Source of the DNA: Streptomyces tuirus
GTDB lineage: Bacteria > Actinomycetota > Actinomycetes > Streptomycetales > Streptomycetaceae
Direction of reading: 5' to 3'
Length of the DNA stretch: 64,000 nt
Assembly: GCA_018195615.1 (NCBI GenBank)
Contig: JAGTPG010000002.1
Span: 2,856,501 to 2,920,500 of the forward strand
The translations under genes were made by a program, and so were the position numbers. The notes beneath the pieces are model-generated. The model saw only the letters and a list, made by a program, of their open reading frames with translations. It was not told where the DNA came from and searched no databases. How positions within the stretch are numbered: position 1 is the stretch's first letter; every line of letters starts with the position of its first letter. This document shows, piece by piece, positions 53,738 through 63,189 of the stretch.

Positions 53738-54061
53738 ATGCCCAAGATCACGTACGTCGCCGTCGACGGGACCGAGCAGGCGATCGAAGTCCCCACCGGC
53801 ACGAGCGTCATGCGCGGCGCCGTCTTCAACGACATCGACGGCATCGTCGCCCAGTGCGGCGGCAACGCGCAGTGCGCCACCTGCCACGTCTACGTGGACG
53901 AGACGACCCTCGACAAACTGGAGCCGATGGAGTCGAACGAGGACGGCATGCTCGACTTCACCGCGTGCCCCCGCCGGCCCAACAGCCGGCTGAGCTGCCA
54001 GCTCGAGGTGACCGGCGCCCTGGACGGCCTGATCGTCCACCTTCCCGAACGGCAGAACTGA
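53738..54061 (+). CDS. [2Fe-2S] ferredoxin (adrenodoxin/putidaredoxin type)
   Basis: 107 residues. The ligand set CGGNAQCATC plus RLSC and the ARPNSRLSC-like terminus mark a vertebrate-type/putidaredoxin [2Fe-2S] ferredoxin that passes electrons from a reductase to a P450 or oxygenase. ATG 53738. It abuts the reductase at 54061 (ATG shares the last base of the stop), so the pair is a ready-made P450 electron chain. Confidence 0.9.
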   Translation: MPKITYVAVDGTEQAIEVPTGTSVMRGAVFNDIDGIVAQCGGNAQCATCHVYVDETTLDKLEPMESNEDGMLDFTACPRRPNSRLSCQLEVTGALDGLIVHLPERQN

Positions 54062-55331
54062 TGACGGCCGGGGCGCCCGTCTCGTCCGTCGTCATCGTGG
54101 GAGCCGGCCAGGCCGGCTACCAGACGGCGGCGTCCCTGCGGGAGCGGGGCCACGCGGGACGCATCACACTGATCAGCGCCGAGGACGCGCTCCCGTACGA
54201 GCGTCCGCCGCTGTCCAAGGCCTACCTCAAGGGCGAGGCGGACGAGACCCGGCTGTGGCTGCGGCCCGTGACGTACTACGTGCGCCAGTCCATCGACCTC
54301 GTCGGCGGCACCGTGACGGGGATCGACCGGGACGCCCGCCGGGTCCGGCTCGCCGACGGCTCGGCGTACGACTACGACCATCTGGTCCTGGCCACCGGGG
54401 CCCGGCCGCGCACGCTCGACGTACCGGGTGTCGGGCTGCGCGGTGTGCACACCCTGCGCACCGCGCAGGAGGCCGCCGCGCTGCGGTCGGCGCTCGCCGC
54501 CGCCCGGCACGCGGTGGTGGTCGGAGCCGGGTTCGTCGGACTCGAATTCGCCGCCGTGGCACGGGAGTCCGGCTGTGAGGTGACCGTCGTCGAAGCGCTC
54601 GACCGTCCGCTGGCCCGGGTCGTCTCGGCCCGGACCGCCGAGCACTTCACACGGCTGCACCGCGGTGCGGGCACGCAGTTGCTGTTCGGCCAGGGGGTCA
54701 CGGCCCTGCACGGCAACAGCCGCGGGACGTGACGGCGGTGGAGCTGGCCGACGGCCGCCGGCTGCCCACCGACCTGGTGCTGATCGGCGTCGGCGTCACC
54801 CCGCGCACGGAGCTGGCCACCCTGGCCGGTCTCCCGGTGAGCGGGGGCATCACCGTCGACTCCCGCCTGCTGACGGACGATCCGTACGTCTCGGCCATCG
54901 GAGACTGTGCGGCGTTTCCGCAAGTGCGCTCCGGGAGCCTGCTCCGGCTCGAGTCGGTCCAGAACGCCGTCGGCCACGCGCAGCTGGTCGCCGAGCGGCT
55001 GACGGGCTCCCCTCGGGCCTACGCCGAGCTGCCGTGGTTCTGGAGCGACCAGTACGCGACGACCCTGCAGATCGCGGGGCTCGACGAAGGCCACGACACC
55101 GAGGTGGTGCTCGGCGCCGACGACCCCGACGCGTTCTCCGTTCTCCTGTTCCGCGGCGAGGAACTGCGGGCCGTCGAGTCCGTCAACCGCCCCGCCGATC
55201 ACCTGGCGGCCCGGCAACTCCTGCAATCAGGTGCCTCGTTGGGTCCGGGTGACGCCACGGCGCCGGGGTTCACGCTGAAGGGGCATCTGGCGCGTCACCG
55301 GGCAGGGGCGGCGGCACTGCCCGTCGGCTAA
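54061..55331 (+). CDS. NAD(P)H ferredoxin reductase (rhodocoxin/putidaredoxin reductase type), one frame break
   Basis: About 423 residues. FAD motif VIVGAGQAGYQTAASLRERGH, second nucleotide motif VVVGAGFVGLEFAAVARESG, ATGARPR, then after the break GVGVTPRTELA and the FAD C-terminal box VSAIGDCAAFP. One base is missing near 54725. Coupled to the [2Fe-2S] ferredoxin; a strong terminator follows at 55339. Serves an unassigned P450; CYP125 is possible but usually uses a different chain. Confidence 0.85.
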
Positions 55332-55338
55332 CGCCGGC

Positions 55339-55391
55339 CACACCAAGAGGCCCTCCGTGTGACGCACGCCACACGGGGGCCTCTTGGTGTG
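55339..55391 (+). terminator. Strong terminator after the reductase
   Basis: CACACCAAGAGGCCC (55339-55353) pairs with GGGCCTCTTGGTGTG (55377-55391), a perfect 15-bp stem, with a further inner GTGTG/CACAC pairing. It insulates the prenyltransferase/mevalonate cluster from the upstream operon. Confidence 0.9.
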
Positions 55392-55565
55392 CGGCTCCGC
55401 CCGTGTCACTATTTCTGCACACCTCCCCTGCCCAAATCCTGCTTCGCGGCAGCGAGTTGAGGTTCGTTTCCCCACCGGTTGCACTTCACGACCGAGTTCT
55501 TCCTCGGCGCCGCACCGGTCTGCCCTGATGTGCCCTCATCCAGACGTCCCTCAACTGGAGGAAGA

Positions 55566-56465
55566 ATGCCTGAATCCACCGAGTTGACAGAGCTTTACTC
55601 CGCCATCGAGGAATCCGCACGGGTGGTGGGCGTAACCGGCTCGCGTGACAAGATCTGGCCCGTTCTGACCGCGTACCAGGACACGCTCCCGCAGTCCGTG
55701 ATTTCCTTCCGCGTGCAGACCGGCGCGCGGAAGACCGACGATCTCGACTGCCGTTTCACGCTGCTCCCCAAGGACCTCGACCCGTACGCCGTCGCGGTGT
55801 CGAACGGCCTCATCGCGAAGACGGACCACCCCGTGGGCGCTCTCCTGCGGGAAGTCCACGACGAGTTCCCGGTGGACTGCTACGGGGTCGACTTCGGCGT
55901 CGTCGGCGGCTTCAAGAAGGCCTGGTCCTTCTTCCGCCCGGACGACCTGCAGTCGGTGTCCAGGTTCGCCGGCCTCCCGTCGATGCCGCCGAGCGTGTCC
56001 GAGAACCTGCACCTCTTCGACCGGTACGGCATGACCGACACGGTGAGCGTGGTCGGGTACGACTACACCAAGCGGTCGATCAACCTCTACTTCACCGGGG
56101 CGCCGGCCGAATGCTTCACGCCCGAGGGCATCAAGTCGGTCCTCAGCGACTTCGGAATGCCGGAGCCGAGCGACGGGATGCTGAAGTTCGGCGAGCAGGC
56201 GTTCGCCATCTACGTCACCCTCAACTGGGATTCCCTCCAGGCCGAGCGGGTCACCTATTCCGTCAACACCAGGGACGCGATGGCACTCCCCGTCGACATC
56301 GCCCCGCCCATCGAGAAACTCGTGAAGGACGGCCCGTACGGCACCGCGGGCAGCCGATTCGTCTATGGCATCACGGTGACCCCCAAGGGCGAATACCACA
56401 AGATCCAGAAGTACTACCAGTGGCAGACCCGGGTCGAGAAGCTGCTGTCCGCCGATGCGGGATAA
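55566..56465 (+). CDS. ABBA-fold aromatic prenyltransferase (NphB/CloQ family; PpzP/EpzP-like)
   Basis: 299 residues, soluble. NphB-family landmarks by position: D61 in DDLDCRF (diphosphate/Mg side), K117-K118 in GGFKKAWSFF, K169 in YDYTKRSINLYF, R228 in ERVTYSV, and K274/Y277/K279 in TPKGEYHKI, which line the prenyl diphosphate pocket. It attaches a dimethylallyl or longer prenyl group to an aromatic acceptor. From memory the protein is closest to dihydrophenazine-1-carboxylate prenyltransferases PpzP/EpzP, with NphB and Fur7 next; this needs a search. GGAGGAAGA precedes ATG 55566. First gene of the meroterpenoid cluster; 87 bp before the mevalonate operon. Confidence 0.9.
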   Translation: MPESTELTELYSAIEESARVVGVTGSRDKIWPVLTAYQDTLPQSVISFRVQTGARKTDDLDCRFTLLPKDLDPYAVAVSNGLIAKTDHPVGALLREVHDEFPVDCYGVDFGVVGGFKKAWSFFRPDDLQSVSRFAGLPSMPPSVSENLHLFDRYGMTDTVSVVGYDYTKRSINLYFTGAPAECFTPEGIKSVLSDFGMPEPSDGMLKFGEQAFAIYVTLNWDSLQAERVTYSVNTRDAMALPVDIAPPIEKLVKDGPYGTAGSRFVYGITVTPKGEYHKIQKYYQWQTRVEKLLSADAG

Positions 56466-56552
56466 GGCCTCACCCACCAGCGTCCGGACATCCGAGGGCT
56501 CGCCGGGAATCGACGTACCGATTCCCGGCGGGCCCTCACTCGTTCGCTCTCG

Positions 56553-57589
56553 ATGCCGAAACGAAACGGGGAGCTGAGCACGTTGACCTTACGGACCTCA
56601 GCAGAGGGACATCGGAAAGCGGCCGGGCCCGCCCGGTCGGCGTCGGGCACGCCCACGCCAAGGCACTGGTCCTCGGGGAGCACGCGGTCGTCTACGGGGC
56701 ACCCGCGCTCGCCCTTCCGGTCCCGCAACTGACGGTCACCGCCACCGCGGGGTGGTCGCCCGGCTCCCCCGACGACCCGGGCGACGCGTCCTTCACGACG
56801 ACCGGTTCGGCGTCGAAGCCGATGGTGTCGCAGGCCTCCGACGGTCTGCGGCGGCTGACCGCCGAGTTCCGGAAGACCATGGGCGTCCCCGCCGGTGCGC
56901 ACCTCGACGTCATCATCGACTGCGCGATCCCGCCCGGCCGCGGGCTGGGTTCCAGCGCGGCGTGCGCACGCGCCGTGGTCTTCGCCCTGGCCGACCTGTT
57001 CGGCCGTGAGGTGGCGCCGAGTACGGCGTTCGACCTGGTGCAGACGGCGGAGACCGTGGCGCACGGCCGGGCCAGCGGCGTCGACGCCATGGCCGTGGGC
57101 GCCTCCGCCCCGCTGCTGTTCCAGGCGGGCGAGGCACGGCACCTGCCCATCGCCTGCGACGGCTTGTTCATCGTCGCGGACAGTGGCACCACGGGCCGGA
57201 CCAAGGAAGCGGTCGAACTGCTGCGTGAGGACTTCGAGCATCGGCCCGAAGCCCGGGAGCGTTTCGTGCGCCGGGCGTCGGAACTCGCCGGCGAGGCCAC
57301 GCGCGCCCTCGCCGGCGGCCGGGCGGAGACGCTCGGTGCGGGGCTCACGGAGTACCACGAGCTGTTGCGCGCGGCCGGCCTCAGTACCGACCGGATCGAC
57401 GCGTTGGTGGAGGCCGCGCGCACGGCGGGCGCCCTCGGCGCCAAGATCACCGGCGGTGGACTGGGCGGCTGCGTGATCGCGCTGACCCGGGCCGGGCAGG
57501 CGGAGGAGGTCACCCGGCGGCTGCACGACGCCGGAGCCGTGCGGAGCTGGGCCGTACCGCTGAGGGGGCCCGTCGACCATGCGCGCTGA
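56553..57589 (+). CDS. mvaK1: Mevalonate kinase, one frame break
   Basis: About 345 residues. The ATG at 56553 opens a leader (MPKRNGELSTLTLRTSAEG) resembling the start of the Streptomyces CL190 enzyme. One G is missing near 56605 in GAGGGG. Then come AKALVLGEHAVVYGAPALALP, the GHMP ATP loop PPGRGLGSSAACARAV, HGRASGVDAMAVG and GAKITGGGLGGCVIAL. It phosphorylates mevalonate to 5-phosphomevalonate. Ends 11 bp inside the decarboxylase gene. First step after HMG-CoA reductase in the operon's pathway. Confidence 0.9.
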
Positions 57590-58643
57590 CCACCGGACGA
57601 CTCACCGGACGACTCCGGTCCGCCCGCCGGAGCGGAGCACCACGAGAGGCGCCAGCGCCGTCGCGCACCCGAACATCGCCCTGGTCAAGTACTGGGGCAA
57701 GCGCGACGAGCAACTCGTCCTGCCGTGGACCGACAGCCTGTCCATGACCCTGGACATCTGTCCCACGACCACCGGCGTCCGGCTCGACCCCGACGCGGAG
57801 CACGACGAGGTGACGCTCGACGGTGTTCCCCTGGCGGGCGAGGCACGGCAACGGGTCACCGCCTTCCTGGATCTGGTGCGGGAGCGGGCCGGGGTGTCCG
57901 CACGGGCCGTGGTGGACACGGCGAACACGGTACCCACCGGGGCGGGCCTGGCGTCCTCCGCGAGCGGCTTCGCCGCCCTGGCCGTCGCCGCCGCCGCGGC
58001 GTACGGGCTCGCCCTCGACGCGACCGCGCTCTCGCGTCTGGCCCGGCGCGGTTCCGGGTCCGCCTCGCGGTCGGTCTTCGGCGGTTTCGCCGTCTGGCAC
58101 GCCGGCCCGGCCACCGGCACGGCCACGGACGCCGACCTCGGCTCGTACGCCGAGCCGGTGCCCGTGGGCGAACTTGATCCCGCGCTGGTCGTCGCCGTGG
58201 TCGACGCGGGGCCCAAGGCGGTGTCCAGCCGTGCGGCCATGCGGCACACCGTCGCCACCTCGCCGCTGTACCGGCCGTGGGCCGCCGCGAGCCGCGACGA
58301 CCTGACCGACATGCGCAAGGCGCTCCACCGTGGCGACCTGGCCGCGGTGGGCGAGATCGCGGAGCGCAACGCCCTCGGTATGCACGCGACGATGCTGGCG
58401 GCGCGCCCCGCGGTGCGGTACCTGTCGTCGGCGACGCTCACCGTGCTCGACACCGTGCTCCAGCTCCGACGGGACGGTATCCCGGCCTACGCGACCATGG
58501 ACGCCGGGCCGAACGTCAAGGTGCTCTGCCCTCGCGCGGACGCCGACCGGGTGGCCGCGGTGGTGCGCGGTGCGGTGCCGCGCGGCTCGGTTCTCGTCGC
58601 CGGGCCCGGCCAGGGCGCCCGGCTGCTGAGCGAGGGCGGATGA
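57579..58643 (+). CDS. mvaD: Diphosphomevalonate decarboxylase
   Basis: 354 residues from ATG 57579. HPNIALVKYWGKRDEQLVLPWTDSLSMTLD, the GHMP loop TVPTGAGLASSASGFAALA, GSGSASRSVFGGFAVW and YATMDAGPNVKVLCPR are diagnostic. Converts mevalonate diphosphate to IPP with ATP. An extra 25-residue basic N-terminal leader is present. Overlaps mvaK1 by 11 bp and mvaK2 in ATGA. Confidence 0.92.
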   Translation: MRADHRTTHRTTPVRPPERSTTRGASAVAHPNIALVKYWGKRDEQLVLPWTDSLSMTLDICPTTTGVRLDPDAEHDEVTLDGVPLAGEARQRVTAFLDLVRERAGVSARAVVDTANTVPTGAGLASSASGFAALAVAAAAAYGLALDATALSRLARRGSGSASRSVFGGFAVWHAGPATGTATDADLGSYAEPVPVGELDPALVVAVVDAGPKAVSSRAAMRHTVATSPLYRPWAAASRDDLTDMRKALHRGDLAAVGEIAERNALGMHATMLAARPAVRYLSSATLTVLDTVLQLRRDGIPAYATMDAGPNVKVLCPRADADRVAAVVRGAVPRGSVLVAGPGQGARLLSEGG

Positions 58644-59806
58644 CGGGCCGCCCGCGCACGGTGGTCCGGCGGGCGCCGGGCAAGTTGTTCATCGCCGGCG
58701 AATACGCGGTGGTGGAGCCGGGCAACCCGGCGATCCTGGTGGCGGTCGACCGGTATGTCACCGTCACCGTGTCAGAAACGGAACCGGAAACGGAACCGGA
58801 AACGGACACCGGCTTCGGCTCGGGCCCCGGTGAGACCGGCGTCGTCGTGTCGTCCGATCTCGTTCCCGGGCCGGTGCGCTGCCGGTGGCGGGACGGCCGG
58901 CTGTTCGGTCGCTCAGGAGGACCGGACGAGCAGCGGCTCCTCGGCCGGCTGACCCACGTGCTGTCCGCCGTCGAGGTCGTGGGCCGGCTGCTGGCCGAAC
59001 GGAGCCTTCCGGTGCCCGGGTTGAGCATCTCCGTCAGCAGCGGGCTGCACGACGACGGCACCAAGTTCGGTCTGGGATCCAGTGGCGCGGTGACCGTGGC
59101 GACCGTCGCGGCCGTGGCGTCGTACTGCGGCCTGGAGCTGTCGCCCGACGCCCGGTTCCGCCTGGCCCTGCTGGCGACCGCGGGCCTCGACGTCCGGGCC
59201 TCCGGCGGTGATCTCGCCGCCAGTACGTGGGGCGGCTGGATCACCTACCGGGCGCCCGACCGGGCCGCCGTGCTGGACCTGGCCCGGCGCCGGGGAGTCG
59301 AGGAGGCGCTGGCGACGCCCTGGCCGGGTTTCGAGGTGCGCCGGCTGCCGCCGCCCCATGGCCTGTCACTGGAGGTCGGCTGGACCGGAACGCCCGCCTC
59401 CACCGCCTCCCTGGTGTCCGGCCTCGACCGGCGGACCTGGCGGGGCAGCGCCTCCCACCAGAGGTTCCTGGAGGCCACCACCGACTGTGTGCGGGCCGCC
59501 GTCACCGCACTCGAACGAGGTGACGACCTCGGCCTGCTGCGCCGGATCCGGCAGGCCCGGCGCGAGCTGGCCCTGCTGGACGACGAGGTCGGGCTGGGCA
59601 TCTTCACGACCCGGCTGACGGCGCTGTGCGACGCCGCCGAGACCGTCGGCGGCGCTGCCAAGCCGTCGGGGCAGGGGGCGGCGACTGCGGCATCGCCCTG
59701 CTGGACGCCGAAGCGTCGCCGGACATCGCCCACGTACGCCAGAAGTGGACCGGGGCGGGGTACGGCCCCTGCCGATCCGTCCCACCCGGAAGGGAACGAG
59801 GAATGA
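58640..59806 (+). CDS. mvaK2: Phosphomevalonate kinase, C-terminal frame breaks
   Basis: About 390 residues from ATG 58640. RRAPGKLFIAGEYAVVEPGNPAILVAVDRYV, GHMP loop FGLGSSGAVTVATVAAV, the GHGAASGGDLAAS-type segment (here DVRASGGDLAASTWGGW) and SASHQRFLEA are typical. After GGAAKPSG the frame is lost; restoring one G near 59670 yields AGGGDCGIALLDAEASPDIA, the family's last motif. Two more lost bases beyond about 59755 are needed to return to the frame of the TGA at 59804-59806, which overlaps the fni ATG. There are ETEPETEP repeats near residue 45. Confidence 0.85.
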   Translation: MTGRPRTVVRRAPGKLFIAGEYAVVEPGNPAILVAVDRYVTVTVSETEPETEPETDTGFGSGPGETGVVVSSDLVPGPVRCRWRDGRLFGRSGGPDEQRLLGRLTHVLSAVEVVGRLLAERSLPVPGLSISVSSGLHDDGTKFGLGSSGAVTVATVAAVASYCGLELSPDARFRLALLATAGLDVRASGGDLAASTWGGWITYRAPDRAAVLDLARRRGVEEALATPWPGFEVRRLPPPHGLSLEVGWTGTPASTASLVSGLDRRTWRGSASHQRFLEATTDCVRAAVTALERGDDLGLLRRIRQARRELALLDDEVGLGIFTTRLTALCDAAETVGGAAKPSGQGAATAASPCWTPKRRRTSPTYARSGPGRGTAPADPSHPEGNEE

Positions 59807-60894
59807 TCGCTCAACGCAAAGACGACCACGTCCGGCTCGCCGTGGAGCAGCAGCACGGGCCGAGCGGACACAACCAGTTCGACGACGTGTCGTTCGTCCA
59901 CCACGCCCTGGCCGGCATCGACCGGCCGGACGTGTCACTGGCCACCGAGTTCGCCGGTATCGCCTGGCCCGTGCCGCTGTACATCAACGCGATGACCGGC
60001 GGCAGCGAGATGACCGGCGTCATCAACCGGGACCTGGCGATCGCCGCCCGGGAGACCGGCGTGCCCATCGCGTCGGGGTCGATGAGCGCGTACTTCAAGG
60101 ACGCGTCGTGCGCCGGCACGTTCAGCGTGCTGCGCCAGGAGAACCCGGACGGCTTCGTCATGGCCAACATCAACGCCACGGCCTCGGTCGAGAAGGCGCG
60201 GCGGGCCGTCGACCTGCTCCGGGCCGACGCCCTGCAGATCCACGTCAACACCGTGCAGGAGACGGTGATGCCGGAGGGCGACCGGTCGTTCTCCTCCTGG
60301 GTCCCGCAGATCGAGAAGATCGCCGCGGCGGTCGAGGTACCCGTGATCGTCAAGGAGGTCGGTTTCGGTCTGAGCCGCGAGACGGTCCGCACGCTGCGGG
60401 ATCTGGGCGTGCGGGTGGCGGATCTCGGCGGCCGGGGCGGCACCGACTTCGCCCGTATCGAGAACGGCCGGCGGGAGCTCGCCGACTACGCGTTCCTCCA
60501 GGGCTGGGGGCAGTCGACGCCCGCCTGTCTGCTGGACGCGCAGGACGTCGGCCTGCCCGTGCTCGCCTCCGGCGGCGTTCGCAACGCGCTCGACGTCACC
60601 CGCGCGCTGGCGCTCGGCGCCTTCGGGGTCGGAGCGTCCGGGGTGTTCCTGCGCACCCTGATGGACGACGGTGTCTCCGCGCTGATCGCGCAGATCTCCA
60701 CCTGGCTCGACCAGCTGGCGGCGCTGCAGACCATGCTCGGCGCGCGTACCCCTGCCGACCTGGCGCGCTGCGACCTGCTGATCCACGGCTCCCTCCGGTC
60801 CTTCTGCGCCGACCGGGGCATCGACACGCGGCCGCTCGCCCAGCGGTCCCGTTCTTCCCACGTCCTCCACGAACTGACGGGTAGCACACGATGA
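59803..60894 (+). CDS. fni: Type 2 isopentenyl-diphosphate isomerase (FMN/NADPH)
   Basis: 363 residues from ATG 59803 in the ATGA overlap. RKDDHVRLA opening, YINAMTGGSE (FMN/substrate), GSMSAYFKD, HVNTVQETVMPEGDRSFSSW, VGFGLSRETVRTL, DLGGRGGTDFARIEN and LASGGVRNALDVTRALALGA are all family hallmarks. Interconverts IPP and DMAPP, supplying the prenyl donor for the prenyltransferase. Overlaps mvaA in ATGA. Confidence 0.93.
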   Translation: MIAQRKDDHVRLAVEQQHGPSGHNQFDDVSFVHHALAGIDRPDVSLATEFAGIAWPVPLYINAMTGGSEMTGVINRDLAIAARETGVPIASGSMSAYFKDASCAGTFSVLRQENPDGFVMANINATASVEKARRAVDLLRADALQIHVNTVQETVMPEGDRSFSSWVPQIEKIAAAVEVPVIVKEVGFGLSRETVRTLRDLGVRVADLGGRGGTDFARIENGRRELADYAFLQGWGQSTPACLLDAQDVGLPVLASGGVRNALDVTRALALGAFGVGASGVFLRTLMDDGVSALIAQISTWLDQLAALQTMLGARTPADLARCDLLIHGSLRSFCADRGIDTRPLAQRSRSSHVLHELTGSTR

Positions 60895-61951
60895 CTGACA
60901 CGTACATCACGGCCGGGGTCCCGATGCGGTGGGTCGGTCCCCTGCGCGTCTCGGGGAACGTCGCCACCTGCGAGACCCAGGTCCCGCTCGCCACCTACGA
61001 GTCGCCGCTGTGGCCCTCCGTGGGCCGTGGCGCGAAGGTCTCCATGCTGGCCGAGCAGGGCATCGTCGCCACGCTCGTGGACGAGCGGATGACCCGGTCG
61101 GTGCTCGTCGAGGCGACCGACGCGCAGACCGCGTACACCGCCGCCCGCACCATCGAGGCGCGCCTCGACGAGCTGCGCGAGGTCGTCCGCGGCTGCAGCC
61201 GGTTCGCCGAGCTGATCGGCGTCCGGCACGAGATCACGGCCAACCTGCTGTTCATCCGATTCGAGTTCACCACCGGCGACGCCTCCGGGCACAACATGGC
61301 CACGCTCGCCTCCGACGCGCTCCTGCGCCATCTGCTCCAGACGATTCCGGGCATCTCCTACGGATCGATCTCGGGAAACTACTGCACGGACAAGAAGGCC
61401 ACCGCGATCAACGGCATTCTCGGCCGGGCAAGAACGTGGTCACGGAGCTGCTCGTGCCGCGTGACGTGGTCGCCGACGTGCTGCGCACCTCCGCCGCCCG
61501 GATCGTGCAGCTGAACATCCGCAAGAACATGCTCGGCACCCTGCTCGCCGGCGGGATCCGCTCCGCGAACGCCCACTTCGCGAACATGCTGCTCGGCTTC
61601 TACCTGGCGACCGGGCAGGACGCGGCCAACATCGTCGAGGGGTCCCAGGGCGTCACCATGGCCGAGGACCGGGACGGCGACCTGTACTTCTCCTGCACGC
61701 TGCCGAACCTCATCGTGGGCACGGTCGGCAACGGCAAGGGCCTCGACTTCGTCGAGACCAATCTGGCCCGGCTCGGCTGCACGGCCGAGCGCGTTCCCGG
61801 GGAGAACGCACGCCGGCTCGCCGTCATCGCGGCGGCGACGGTGCTCTGCGGTGAGCTCTCCCTCCTCGCGGCGCAGACCAACCCGGGTGAACTCATGCGT
61901 GCACACGTCCAACTGGAACGCGCCAACGAGACGGTAAAGGCCGGTGTCTGA
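60891..61951 (+). CDS. mvaA: HMG-CoA reductase, one frame break
   Basis: About 354 residues from ATG 60891. VPMRWVGPLRV, FTTGDASGHNMATLASDALL, NYCTDKKATAINGI (catalytic Lys), then after the break IRKNMLGTLLAGG, ATGQDAANIVEGSQGVTM (catalytic Asp) and TVGNGKGL are conserved. One G is missing near 61425 (GGCCGGGG). Reduces HMG-CoA to mevalonate with NADPH and commits carbon to the pathway. Followed by mvaS after 5 bp. Confidence 0.9.
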
Positions 61952-61956
61952 GAACC

Positions 61957-63138
61957 ATGGTCAGCGCTTCTCCTTCCCCTGCGGGCATTCACGATCTTTC
62001 CTTCGCGACCACCGAGTTCGTCCTGCCGCACACGGCGCTCGCCGCGTACAACGGCACCGAGATCGGCAAGTACCACGTGGGCATCGGCCAGCAGGCGATG
62101 AGTGTCCCGGCCGCCGACGAGGACATCGTGACCATGGGTGCGGCCGCCGCCGCGCCGATCGTCTCCCGGCACGGCACCGACCGGATCCGCACGGTGGTGT
62201 TCGCGACGGAGTCCTCGATCGACCAGGCCAAGTCGGCCGGTGTGTACGTGCACTCACTCCTCGGCATGCCGTCGGCGACCCGGGTGGTCGAACTGAAGCA
62301 GGCCTGCTACGGGGCGACGGCGGCCCTGCAGTTCGCCCTCGGCCTGGTCCGCCGTGATCCCGCGCAGCAGGTCCTCGTGATCGCGAGTGACGTCTCCAAG
62401 TACGACCTCGACAGCCCGGGTGAGGCGACCCAGGGGGCGGCGGCGGTGGCCATGCTGGTCGGCGCGGAACCGGCCCTGGTGCGCATCGAGGAACCGTCGG
62501 GCCTGTTCACCGCCGACGTCATGGACTTCTGGCGGCCGAACTACCGGGAGACCGCGCTGGTCGACGGACAGGAGTCCATCACGGCGTATCTCCAGGCGGT
62601 CCAGGGCGCCTGGAAGGACTACCAGGAGCAGGGCGGCCGCGGCCTGGAGTCGTTCGACGCGTTCTGCTACCACCAGCCGTTCACGAAGATGGCCTACAAG
62701 GCGCACCGGCACCTGCTGAACTGCTGCGGTCACGTCATCGACGAGGCGCAGATCGCCCGGGCCATCGGGCAGACCACCGCCTACAACCGGGTCGTCGGAA
62801 ACAGCTACACCGCGTCGCTGTACCTGGCCCTCGCCGCGCTGCTCGACGATGCGGGCGACCTGTCCGGCCGGTCCGTCGGGTTCCTCAGCTACGGCTCCGG
62901 CAGCGTCGCCGAGTTCTTCGCCGGGACCGTCGTGCCCGGTTACCAGGCGCACCTGCGGACCGCGGCGCACCGGCAGGCGATCTCCCGGCGGCAGCCGGTC
63001 GACTACGCCCGGTACCGCGAACTGCACGGCCTTTCCTTCCCACCCGACGGCGCCGACCACCCCACCCCGCCGCAGACCACCGGACCCTTCCGGCTCTCCG
63101 GCCTCCGCGACCACAAGCGCGTCTACGAGCGGCGCTAG
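61957..63138 (+). CDS. mvaS: HMG-CoA synthase
   Basis: 393 residues from ATG 61957. E85 in ATESSIDQAK, nucleophile C117 in KQACYGATAAL, YHQPFTKMAYKAHRH (general acid/base His) and GNSYTASLYLALAALLDDAG identify it. Condenses acetyl-CoA with acetoacetyl-CoA. Lies between mvaA and the acetoacetyl-CoA synthase gene, which supplies its substrate. A 51-bp gap with a GAGGGGGG run separates it from the next gene. Confidence 0.93.
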   Translation: MVSASPSPAGIHDLSFATTEFVLPHTALAAYNGTEIGKYHVGIGQQAMSVPAADEDIVTMGAAAAAPIVSRHGTDRIRTVVFATESSIDQAKSAGVYVHSLLGMPSATRVVELKQACYGATAALQFALGLVRRDPAQQVLVIASDVSKYDLDSPGEATQGAAAVAMLVGAEPALVRIEEPSGLFTADVMDFWRPNYRETALVDGQESITAYLQAVQGAWKDYQEQGGRGLESFDAFCYHQPFTKMAYKAHRHLLNCCGHVIDEAQIARAIGQTTAYNRVVGNSYTASLYLALAALLDDAGDLSGRSVGFLSYGSGSVAEFFAGTVVPGYQAHLRTAAHRQAISRRQPVDYARYRELHGLSFPPDGADHPTPPQTTGPFRLSGLRDHKRVYERR

Positions 63139-63189
63139 GTGCCCACCTCCGTCCGTCCGATCCAACGTCTACGAGGGGGGTTCAGGCGC

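Noticed and set aside
56111..56552. Reading mevalonate kinase as starting inside the prenyltransferase gene
   Set aside because: The in-frame upstream part is an out-of-frame reading of the prenyltransferase. A start at 56553 followed by a single lost G gives a leader like that of the CL190 enzyme.
59803..60894. Possibility that phosphomevalonate kinase is fused to isomerase 2, since they share a frame after the break
   Set aside because: The join arises only from a lost base. The original frame ends in a TGA that overlaps the isomerase ATG, as at neighbouring junctions.
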